This document shows, one piece after another, positions 9,345-16,945 of a stretch of DNA of 64,000 nucleotides. Under the pieces are notes generated by a model that saw only the letters and a list, made by a program, of their open reading frames with translations, was not told where the DNA came from and searched no databases. A program made the position numbers and the translations under genes. Origin of the DNA: Desulfobacterales bacterium (lineage in GTDB: Bacteria; Desulfobacterota; Desulfobacteria; Desulfobacterales; JANQIE01); assembly GCA_028282295.1 (NCBI GenBank), contig JANQIE010000081.1:1-64000 (forward strand). The letters are read 5' to 3'. The first letter of the stretch is position 1. Each line of letters starts with the position of its first letter.

Positions 9345-10145
9345 ATGACGCAGTCTTTTGAAAAGTACCAAGCCTTTGATCAACCGCAAATTCTGCAGGT
9401 GTTGTTTCATCCCCGGCCGGAAACGGGACGGTCGGCCGGCCGGGGCACGTTTGAGGACCTGTCGATTGAAGTTGCGCCTGGTATCCATGTCGGCGGTTGC
9501 TTTCATCCGTCGGCTAAAACGGCTCCCACCCTGTTGTTTTTTCACGGTAACGGGGAGATCGTAGCCGATTATGATGAGATGGCGCCGTTATTCGTGCGCC
9601 AGGGAATTAATTTTCTGGTGGTTGATTACCGTGGTTATGGGCGCTCGCAGGGACGACCGACGGTGGCGGCAATGATGCAGGATGCACACACAATTTTTGA
9701 TTTTGTCTCAAATTGGCTGGTCGCGAAAAGCTACACAGGGCCGCTGGCGGTCATGGGGCGTTCCTTGGGCAGCGCCTCGGCGATAGAATTGGCCGCGTCC
9801 TACCCGGAGCGCATCAGGGCGCTGGTTGTTGAAAGTGGCTTTGCCGATCCGGCGCCCTTGCTGCAGCTTTTGGGGGTCGATGCTCAGAGCCTGGGGATCG
9901 ACACGGGCGGTTTGCGCAATGTGGATAAGATCCTTCGTTATCCCGGCCCCACGTTGATTATTCACGGCGAGTTCGATCAAATTATCGCCTGCGACGAGGG
10001 CCGGGCGTTATTTGAGGCCAGTCCGTCGCCGGACAAAACATTTTTAAAAATCGACGGCGCGAATCATAACGATCTGTTTTTTCGCGGCATGACCGAATAT
10101 TTAGACCGAATCAAGCAAATGACGCACAAACTAGCAACAGCTTGA
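9345..10145 (+). CDS. Alpha/beta hydrolase
   Basis: 266-aa soluble hydrolase. ATG 9345 follows AAAGGAGCC; the longer track ORF from 9201 overlaps the promoter region of sat and is unlikely. The fold marks are the oxyanion strand LLFFHGNGE, the DYRGYGRS segment, the nucleophile elbow GRSLGSA (Ser), a late Asp in HGEFDQI and the catalytic His in GANHNDL. It resembles the BEM46/FrsA-like family of serine hydrolases. The substrate is unknown, and no operon partner is seen. Confidence 0.85.
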   Translation: MTQSFEKYQAFDQPQILQVLFHPRPETGRSAGRGTFEDLSIEVAPGIHVGGCFHPSAKTAPTLLFFHGNGEIVADYDEMAPLFVRQGINFLVVDYRGYGRSQGRPTVAAMMQDAHTIFDFVSNWLVAKSYTGPLAVMGRSLGSASAIELAASYPERIRALVVESGFADPAPLLQLLGVDAQSLGIDTGGLRNVDKILRYPGPTLIIHGEFDQIIACDEGRALFEASPSPDKTFLKIDGANHNDLFFRGMTEYLDRIKQMTHKLATA

Positions 10146-10164
10146 CCACGGTCGTCCTCCAATT

Positions 10165-10551
10165 TCAACTGCGAAACCGCCGATTCCAGTCGTACTCTTT
10201 ACTTGTGACCACATCCTCCATGCGGCGGATGCGGCGCTCCAAGTTTTTAAAGCGGCGATACAGGCTGTGCAGGGTCCCGGTGCGTGAATGAACATAGCCT
10301 TCGTAAAAGGCCTGTTCTTCATCCGAGTGCAACGGTATCACCGGTTCGGGTTTCATGATCAATGCGGCGATCAGGTAAAGGCCGATCACCGGCCACAGCC
10401 CGCTGACAAAAAAGATGAAAACGGCGAGCAAGCGTATCCAGGTCGTCGATATGTCGAAATAGTCGGCCAGACCGCGACAGACCCCCAAGATGACGCCGTC
10501 ACGGGAGCGATATAAGCTGCGTCGATAGCTGTTTTGGCTTTGGGTGCGCAT
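10165..10551 (-). CDS. pspC: Phage shock protein C
   Basis: 128 aa. The track start at 10758 overruns pspB; ATG 10551 gives the PspC domain directly (SLYRSRDGVILGVCRGLADYFD, about residues 12-70). A hydrophobic segment (LLAVFIFFVSGLWPVIGLYL) and a charged, probably coiled C-terminus follow. PspC is an inner-membrane partner of PspB that signals envelope stress to PspA. Third gene of pspABC; its start lies 2 nt after the pspB stop. Confidence 0.9.
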   Translation of the reverse strand: MRTQSQNSYRRSLYRSRDGVILGVCRGLADYFDISTTWIRLLAVFIFFVSGLWPVIGLYLIAALIMKPEPVIPLHSDEEQAFYEGYVHSRTGTLHSLYRRFKNLERRIRRMEDVVTSKEYDWNRRFRS

Positions 10552-10553
10552 TA

Positions 10554-10793
10554 TTATTTTTCCTTTTGTTCGCGCTCCATCAGCAGGGTTTCCAAGGCAT
10601 CCACACGTTCTTCCATCTGTTGCAAGCCTTGGAAAATCTCCTGGATCATTTGTGTTTCTTTTTCCTGTTGCTGGGTGCTTTGGGAGGCGGACCCTTTGAT
10701 CATGCGAATGGCTATCAAAATGGTGCCGCCGATTACCCCAAGCGCCAGCAGGCTGCATCCGAAAACGATGGCAACGATAGAAACAACGTTCAT
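10554..10793 (-). CDS. pspB: Phage shock protein B
   Basis: 79 aa. It has an N-terminal TM segment (VVSIVAIVFGCSLLALGVIGG) and a C-terminal coiled coil (MEERVDALETLL), which is the PspB layout. ATG 10793 was chosen over the upstream TTG. It sits between pspA and pspC as in Escherichia coli and should form the membrane sensor pair with PspC. Confidence 0.88.
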   Translation of the reverse strand: MNVVSIVAIVFGCSLLALGVIGGTILIAIRMIKGSASQSTQQQEKETQMIQEIFQGLQQMEERVDALETLLMEREQKEK

Positions 10794-10877
10794 GGTTAAA
10801 ACCCCGCCGGAAGGCAATTTAAGAATTAATGACTAAGGTTTGGTCGCAAACTAAGGCGCGGTGGTCAATTACACCAC

Positions 10878-11561
10878 CTAATCGTTGTCGCTTGAGTCGC
10901 CTTTGTTTTCAGTTCGCTTCTTAATGGCTTGTAGTTCCTTTTCAATTTCATCGTCAACCATAAGTTTGTCGAATGCTTCGTCGAGGTCCGGTTTGCGGCC
11001 CAGGTTGACCAGATCGGCTTCAGCCTCCATGCGTTCGATACGATTTTCAAGTTCCTCGAATTTGACAATGGCGTCCGAATTTTCCCAGCGCCGCATGTCT
11101 TCACGCGCCTTTTTCGATTTCTGGGCCCGCAAATGCCGTTGAACCAGCAGACGTTGTTTTTCCCTAGCCGAGCGTAATTTATCCTCCAGTTGCCGGATGT
11201 CGTCCTGATATTGTGCGACCAGCGAGTTGTTTTCCAGGTGCTCGGTGTCGAGTTGGTCGGCTCGTTGTGAAAAGCGCCGTTTTTCCAGCAGCGCTTCGCG
11301 GGCCAGATCGTCACGCCCCTTCGTGACCGCCAGGGCGGCCCGCTCTTCCCAGTAGGTTTCGCGGGAGCGAATTTCCTCCAGATCCCGTTGCAGCTTTTTG
11401 CCCTGGGCCATGACGCCGGCGCAGGCGGCCTTCATTTCCACCAACGTATCTTCCATTTCCCGAATCATAAGTTTGATCATTTTTTCCGGGTCTTCAGCTT
11501 TATCCAGCATGGAGTTGATATTGGCACTGACGATATCGCGAAAACGTGTGAAAATTCCCAT
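10878..11561 (-). CDS. pspA: Phage shock protein A (PspA/IM30 family)
   Basis: 227 aa, almost entirely helical and coiled coil. The N-terminus (MGIFTRFRDIVSANINSMLD) is the diagnostic membrane-binding helix of PspA, followed by EDPEKMIKLMIREMED. The track start at 11603 is upstream of the ribosome-binding site, so ATG 11561 is correct. PspA stabilises the inner membrane and inhibits PspF when stress is absent. First gene of the operon, transcribed from the sigma-54 promoter. Confidence 0.94.
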   Translation of the reverse strand: MGIFTRFRDIVSANINSMLDKAEDPEKMIKLMIREMEDTLVEMKAACAGVMAQGKKLQRDLEEIRSRETYWEERAALAVTKGRDDLAREALLEKRRFSQRADQLDTEHLENNSLVAQYQDDIRQLEDKLRSAREKQRLLVQRHLRAQKSKKAREDMRRWENSDAIVKFEELENRIERMEAEADLVNLGRKPDLDEAFDKLMVDDEIEKELQAIKKRTENKGDSSDND

Positions 11562-11623
11562 GATTTGACTCCTTAGAAAAATGGTTTGTCGTTTGTTTTG
11601 CACAGTGACTGGTCATCTGGCAT

Positions 11624-11639
11624 AGCACTGCACGTGCCA
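11624..11639 (-). promoter_or_regulatory. Sigma-54 promoter of pspABC
   Basis: On the minus strand TGGCACGTGCAGTGCT matches the -24/-12 consensus TGGCACG-N4-TTGCW with one mismatch, and GG and GC are at the required spacing. It lies 63 nt upstream of pspA in the divergent pspA-pspF spacer, so PspF is the expected activator. Confidence 0.85.
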
Positions 11640-11759
11640 AAAAAAATTTTTACAATAAATACAGATATTTGCACAATTTGGGATTGACAGGGAGGTATTT
11701 GGCGCACAATAATTTAACTTAATTATGGTAAAAACAACCAAAAGTAGGCAATAAAAACC

Positions 11760-12809
11760 ATGAACACCGCATCAATGTCAACGGGTCCGGTCGAATCGCC
11801 CTGCGTGAGTATGCAGGAGGCTCTGGGGCAATCAGACGCTTTTTTGTTATTTCAGGAGCGTCTGTCGCGGGTGGCGCCCATCAATCGGTCGGTGTTGTTG
11901 ATCGGCGAGCGTGGCAGCGGTAAGGAGTTGGCGGCCGGCCGCCTGCATTATTTGTCGCATCGTTGGCAAGGGCCCCTGATTGCCCTGAACTGCAGCGCTT
12001 TGCCGGCAACGTTAATTGAATCGGAGTTGTTCGGTTATGAAAAAGGGGCCTTCACGGGTGCCACGGTTCAGCGTAAAGGCCGGTTTGAAACCGCTTCCGG
12101 GGGAACCCTGTTTTTGGATGAAATCGGTACGATACCTCTGGAAGCCCAGGAGAAAATCCTGCGCGTGGTGGAGTACGGCACCTTTGAGCGGGTCGGCGGC
12201 ACCCAAAGCATTGAGGTTGATGTCCGCATTGTCGCGGCCACCAATGCCGACCTGCCGGCATTGGCGGCCCAGGGCCGCTTCAAGCAGGATTTGCTGGATC
12301 GACTCTCTTTCGAGGTGTTGATGGTGCCCCCTTTGCGGGTGCGCCGGGAGGACATCCTTTTTCTGGCCGACCATTTTGCCCGGCGCATGGCCTTTGAATT
12401 GGGACGTAGCGAGTTACCCACCTTCGGCGCCACGGCGCAACTGGCCCTGCTCGATCACCCCTGGCCCGGCAATGTGCGCGAATTGAAAAATGTGGTGGAG
12501 CGGGCCGTTTACCGCAATGATTCCGCGCTTATCAAACAGATCGATTTCGATCCCTTTCGATCTCCTTACGCGGCTCAGCCGCCGACGGCAACACAAAGCA
12601 CGCCCGCAGCATCCGGTCCGACACCGGCGGTCACAAGGGCCGAACCCGAAGAGGAGAACTATCATGCTGCACTGCAGCGTTTTAAACTTGATTTTATGCG
12701 GCGCGCTCTGAAACACTGTCGTTACAATCAGAAGAAGGCCGCCGCGCGCATGGGATTGACCTACCATCAGTTCAGGGGGCTTTACCGCAACCTGAAAGAC
12801 GCCCTGTAG
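11760..12809 (+). CDS. pspF: Sigma-54 activator PspF
   Basis: 349 aa, with no N-terminal receiver domain, as in PspF. The AAA+ domain (about residues 15-250) has Walker A GERGSGKE, the sigma-54 contact loop GAFTGA, and Walker B GGTLFLDEIG. The C-terminal Fis-type helix-turn-helix (NQKKAAARMGLTYHQFRGLYR) binds upstream activator sites. Divergent to pspABC, with a 198-bp shared spacer, as in enterobacteria. Confidence 0.93.
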   Translation: MNTASMSTGPVESPCVSMQEALGQSDAFLLFQERLSRVAPINRSVLLIGERGSGKELAAGRLHYLSHRWQGPLIALNCSALPATLIESELFGYEKGAFTGATVQRKGRFETASGGTLFLDEIGTIPLEAQEKILRVVEYGTFERVGGTQSIEVDVRIVAATNADLPALAAQGRFKQDLLDRLSFEVLMVPPLRVRREDILFLADHFARRMAFELGRSELPTFGATAQLALLDHPWPGNVRELKNVVERAVYRNDSALIKQIDFDPFRSPYAAQPPTATQSTPAASGPTPAVTRAEPEEENYHAALQRFKLDFMRRALKHCRYNQKKAAARMGLTYHQFRGLYRNLKDAL

Positions 12810-12978
12810 TTTCGCGCGATATGATTCGTGTTTAACTTGTATCCATCCGCAGGAGGTATTGATAATTGGCTTGACGCCGCGTAAAAACCTTAGTACCGAT
12901 TTCACGAAACACGACGGCCAAGGTTAAGTCGCAAAAAACATTGCAAATTTCCGATTTACAGGATCGTATTCGCAAACC

Positions 12979-14046
12979 ATGATGATGCCGCTGAAAAAAC
13001 TGTTCCAGCAACCGTCCCTGACGGGTCTGTCCAAAACCTGCGGCTGAGCGGCGAAATTAAGCCCGGTCGGGCTTGATCAGCTTTTGCGCTCACTACCGCG
13101 AAACAAGGACCCGAATCTGCTCGTCGGTTTTGAAACCAACGATGACGCCGGGGTGTATCGTCTGACCGCGGACCTGGCTTTGGTGACCACGGCCGATATC
13201 ATCACACCACCGGTGGATGATCCGTATCTGTTCGGCCAGATCGCCGCCGCCAACGCCATCAGCGATATTTACGCCATGGGCGGCCGTCCGGTGACCTGCA
13301 TCAACCTGGCGGCGTTTCCTTCGGGCAAATTGCCGGCAAAGGATCTGCATCAAATTGTTGCCGGGGCGCTGAGTAAAATAACCGAAGCCGGGGCGGTGCT
13401 GGCCGGGGGCCACACCATCGAGGACGATGAACCCAAATTCGGCTTGGCCGTCACGGGCGTGGTCCATCCGGACAAAATCTGGCGCAATGCCGGTGCACAA
13501 CCGGGTGACGCCTTGATACTCACCAAACCGATCGGCAGCGGGGTGCTTTTTAATGCCAACTTAAAGGGCTGGGTTTCGCCGGACAGCCTGCAAGCCTGCC
13601 TGGCTGCGCTGACAGAACTCAATCGGGGCGCGGTCGAGGCGCTTGAGCGCTTTGACGTGCATGCCGGCACCGACGTAACCGGCTTCGGCTTGGCCGGGCA
13701 TGCTTTTGAGATGGCGCGCGGATCGGCGGTGACCCTGGAGATCACGTTCGATCAAATCCCAACCATGACGGATGCGCTCAAGATGTACCGCAAAGGGATG
13801 TCCACCGGTGTGAACAAGCACAATCGCGCCCTGGTTGAAGCGCAGTCTCGATTCGATCCGGCGATGTCGACCCGGCGCCGGGAGATCGTTTTTGATCCCC
13901 AAACAAGCGGCGGCCTGCTTGTGGCGCTGCCGCAAAGCCAAGCGGACGCAGCCCTTAAGGCACTGCACGCCCAGGGACTCGGGGCTGCCCGGATGATCGG
14001 GACCGTGACCGCGGTTGCCGGGGACGATCTGTTGGTGTTCAAATAA
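12979..14046 (+). CDS. selD: Selenide, water dikinase (SelD), itself a selenoprotein
   Basis: Makes selenophosphate from selenide and ATP, needed for Sec synthesis. The track starts at 13084, but the frame is open upstream through an in-frame TGA (13045-13047) in TCG-U-AAKLSP, the usual CGUAAKL active site of Sec-containing SelD. ATG 12979 is the first in-frame ATG and gives 355 aa with Sec at residue 23. The conserved Lys follows (U-AAK). Later motifs are TTADIITP, NAISDIYAMGG and AGGHTIEDDEPKFG. The ribosome-binding site is weak. It lies 169 bp after pspF and is probably a separate unit. Confidence 0.93.
13045..13074 (+). promoter_or_regulatory. Sec UGA codon and SECIS-like hairpin in selD
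   Basis: TGA at 13045 is followed by a perfect AAGCCC-GGTC-GGGCTT hairpin (13059-13074). The loop GGTC starts 17 nt after the TGA. A loop with GGU at that distance is what SelB recognises in bacterial SECIS elements. Confidence 0.8.
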
Positions 14047-14060
14047 GACGATGCAGGTTT

Positions 14061-14081
14061 CTACTATTTCCGGATGGGCAC
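14061..14081. repeat. Solo end of the MITE-like repeat; rest of 14047-14430 empty
   Basis: CTACTATTTCCGGATGGGCAC is the right-end inverted repeat of the MITE-like family, full copies at 31637 and 53484. The rest of the 384-bp gap 14047-14430 holds no ORF or hairpin I can support, apart from the upstream region of the next gene. Confidence 0.6.
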
Positions 14082-14430
14082 TATCTAATACCGGCGCATC
14101 AATGCTTGCTTGCTATTTCCAATCTAAATTGATACTTTTTTTAAAATAATACAATAATCCGTGATGGGATCGTTGATTTAACCTGATACAAAGGTCTTTC
14201 TCAATATGGGAGTTATACCCATTAGCCCAGTTGGGGAACGTTGTTTTTTGTACTGCCTCCTATCTTACTGTAATTTCAACCCCTTCCACTTCGCCGCATT
14301 TCGTGAAAGTCCTTAAAACCTGCCGGGATTATCAACCATTGAGCGGGAAGCTCTAAATTTCAGATTCGCCGGACACGGCCCACTCGCATCATTTTAGTCG
14401 GCAACCTTTTACCAAAAGGGAGGTGACATC

Positions 14431-15660
14431 ATGATCAACCGTCGAAATTTTTTGCGTCTTGCCAAAACGTTTGGCTGGAGTTCAACGCTGTTGGCCGCAA
14501 CCGCCATGACCGGCACGGTTTCGGTAGCACGTTTGGCGCAAGCCGCGCAAGCCGTCCAAACCAAACGGGAAAAGCAAAAGCCCAGGCTGCGCATGACTTA
14601 TGTCGTGCCGGTGCTCGGCGACGCACCGTTTCGCATCGGCAAATTCGGCCCGCCCGAATTTGTCCGGGATCTGGAAGAACGCACCAACGGCGAAATCCGC
14701 GTTGAGTTGATTACCGGAATGGAAATCTGCAACCAGCTCGAATGTGTCAAACGGGCGCAGCAGGGCATCGTCGAACTGTTCATGTCCGGCACCCAGAATT
14801 CGGCTACGGCCGCCCCCTACTATAATGTGCTCGATTTTCCCTATCTGTTTCCCAGCCGGGCGGCACAGAACTATTTTATCTATCATCCCAAAAGTGAAAA
14901 AATACTGCGCGAACCCTTGCGCAAGCACCACGGCATCCATTTTCTGTTCACCAGTTGCCGCCTGAGGGGCTTGATGATGGGCAAAAAATGGGAAAAGCGC
15001 GCGGATATCAGTCGAATCAGCGAGCTGGAGGGCTTGACGATTCGGGTAACGGCCAGCCAACTCGGCAAACTGGCACTGCAATTGTTAAAAACCAACGCCG
15101 TGCCGATGCCTTGGAACGAAACCGCCAATGCCCTTCAATACGGCCTGATCGACGGGATGGAAAGCTGGGAGTCGGCTGTTGCCGCAGCCATGCCGCAAGT
15201 CATCAGCCAGGTCGTGGATCTGCGCCTGTTTTCCGGTTTCGGTCATACGGCCATGAACGCGGCTGTATTCGACAAACTGCCGCCTGATTTGCAAGCCGCC
15301 GTCATGGAATCGGCTTATGTCACCCAGATGTTTTGCCAACTGGCCAGCGAGGCCTCACTGGTCAATACCGTCGGGGCATCGAATCCCCAGAAAGCGGACA
15401 CAATTTTCGGCCGCAACAAGGTCCGTTTCGTGGAATTGTCGCCTGCGCAATTGCGCCAAGCCGAACAGCTTTGTGCGCCGAAATACAACCCGGCCCCCTG
15501 GACGCAATGGCGCACTAAACTCGATCGCATGGCCGGCGGTATTGACACCTATCAAGCCATTTACGATATCGCCCGTGAAATTCCGGTCGGCACCCTGGCG
15601 GAAAATGTCATGCCGCGCCGCTGGTGGAAAGCCGGCGAAGAAAACGGGGTGCCGTCATGA
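14431..15660 (+). CDS. TRAP-type (DctP family) solute-binding protein 1
   Basis: 409-aa exported solute receptor. ATG 14431 follows GGGAGGTGACATC. The N-terminus RRNFLRLAKTFGWSSTLLAA has a twin-arginine-like signal, pointing to Tat export. DctP family features include FVRDLEERTNGEIRVEL, the central VKRAQQGIVELFMSGTQ and LEGLTIRV.ASQLGKLAL. No DctQ or DctM membrane subunit is in the window. The gene overlaps a close paralogue and precedes two hybrid kinases, so it may be a sensor-input protein. The ligand is unknown. Confidence 0.88.
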   Translation: MINRRNFLRLAKTFGWSSTLLAATAMTGTVSVARLAQAAQAVQTKREKQKPRLRMTYVVPVLGDAPFRIGKFGPPEFVRDLEERTNGEIRVELITGMEICNQLECVKRAQQGIVELFMSGTQNSATAAPYYNVLDFPYLFPSRAAQNYFIYHPKSEKILREPLRKHHGIHFLFTSCRLRGLMMGKKWEKRADISRISELEGLTIRVTASQLGKLALQLLKTNAVPMPWNETANALQYGLIDGMESWESAVAAAMPQVISQVVDLRLFSGFGHTAMNAAVFDKLPPDLQAAVMESAYVTQMFCQLASEASLVNTVGASNPQKADTIFGRNKVRFVELSPAQLRQAEQLCAPKYNPAPWTQWRTKLDRMAGGIDTYQAIYDIAREIPVGTLAENVMPRRWWKAGEENGVPS

Positions 15661-16883
15661 GCCGATTACATGTTTCACGGCTGGCGCGTCGAGACTTGTT
15701 TCGTCTGGCAAAAGTTTACGGTTGGAGTTCGATATTTCTCGCCGCGGGCGTGCTGGCCGGGCCATTCACCTTTGCCCGTCTGGCCGCGGCAACCCAACGC
15801 ACACATGCCCGCCGCACCGCCGGCAAACCCCGTATAATACTTAACTACGGCGTTGCATCCGTGGGTGGGAATGTGTATCAGGTCGAAATGAGCGGTTGTC
15901 CCCAGTTTGTGCGGGACCTGGAAGAACGCACCAATGGCGAAATACGCGTGGAGATGATCGACAGATTTCGTGTCTGCAATCAGCTTGACTGTGTCAAGCG
16001 CGTCCAGCAAGGGATCATCGACCTTTATTTTTCATCGACCCAAAACTCAGCCGGAGCAGCCCCCTATTTTAACGTGCTTGACTTTCCCTATCTGTTCCCC
16101 TCGCGTGCCAGTCAATACTACTTTTTCTATCACCCCAAGAGTGAAGCACTATTGCGGGCCCCCTTACGTAAACATCACGGCATCCATTTTCTTTTTACCA
16201 GTTGCCGGTTGCGCGGATTGATGATGGGGCGTAAATGGGCCGCCCGGCCGCCCATCCGCCGGCTCAAGGCCCTGACCGGTCTCAAAATCCGCGTGACGGC
16301 CAGCGACCTGGGCAAACTTGCCCTGGAGCAATTCGGCGTCAAACCGTTGCCCCTTGCCTGGAGCGAGACCGCCGGCGCTCTGAAACACGGCCTGGTCGAC
16401 GGCATGGAAACCTGGGCGTCGGCCGCCGCCGCGGTCATGCCGGAGGTCTTGTCCCAGGTGATCGACCTGCGGTTGTACAGTGGCAACGGACACACCGCCA
16501 TCAGCGCCAAGGTATTTGACACCCTGCCGGGGCATTTGCAAGATGCAGTGATGGAATCGGCCTATCATACCCAGATATTCTGCCAGTTGGCCGGCGAGGC
16601 GTCCATGGTGAACACCATCGGCGCTTCCAAGCCCCAGAAACCGGGAACGATATTGGCGAGCCACAATGTTCGGTTTATCCGGTTGACGCCACAAGAGCTG
16701 AAAAAGGCGGAGCAATTGTGCGCTCCCAATGCCAACCCCGCACCCTGGGAAGAGTGGCGCACGAAATTAAATGCTATGGCCGGTAACTTCGATGTTTACA
16801 GTACGATCTATGAAACGGCCCGTGAAATTCCCGGCGACACGATGGCCGAGGATGTCGTTGCACGACGCTGGTGGCTGAATTGA
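15657..16883 (+). CDS. TRAP-type (DctP family) solute-binding protein 2
   Basis: 408-aa paralogue of the preceding gene, overlapping its stop by 4 nt (ATGA), so the two are translationally coupled. The track start at 15624 is inside gene 1. The N-terminus (ARRDLFRLAKVYGWSSIFLAAG) is again twin-arginine-like. Shared blocks are RDLEERTNGEIRVEM, LDCVKRVQQGIIDLYFSSTQ and FLFTSCRLRGLMMGRKW. Tandem duplication followed by divergence suggests related ligands or a heteromer. The next gene, 62 bp on, is a hybrid kinase. Confidence 0.88.
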   Translation: MSRLHVSRLARRDLFRLAKVYGWSSIFLAAGVLAGPFTFARLAAATQRTHARRTAGKPRIILNYGVASVGGNVYQVEMSGCPQFVRDLEERTNGEIRVEMIDRFRVCNQLDCVKRVQQGIIDLYFSSTQNSAGAAPYFNVLDFPYLFPSRASQYYFFYHPKSEALLRAPLRKHHGIHFLFTSCRLRGLMMGRKWAARPPIRRLKALTGLKIRVTASDLGKLALEQFGVKPLPLAWSETAGALKHGLVDGMETWASAAAAVMPEVLSQVIDLRLYSGNGHTAISAKVFDTLPGHLQDAVMESAYHTQIFCQLAGEASMVNTIGASKPQKPGTILASHNVRFIRLTPQELKKAEQLCAPNANPAPWEEWRTKLNAMAGNFDVYSTIYETAREIPGDTMAEDVVARRWWLN

Positions 16884-16945
16884 AGCCGGTTTGAAAAATT
16901 TGTGTTTATCCGGCAATACAAACTCCTTGATCGCGGACAACCCCC

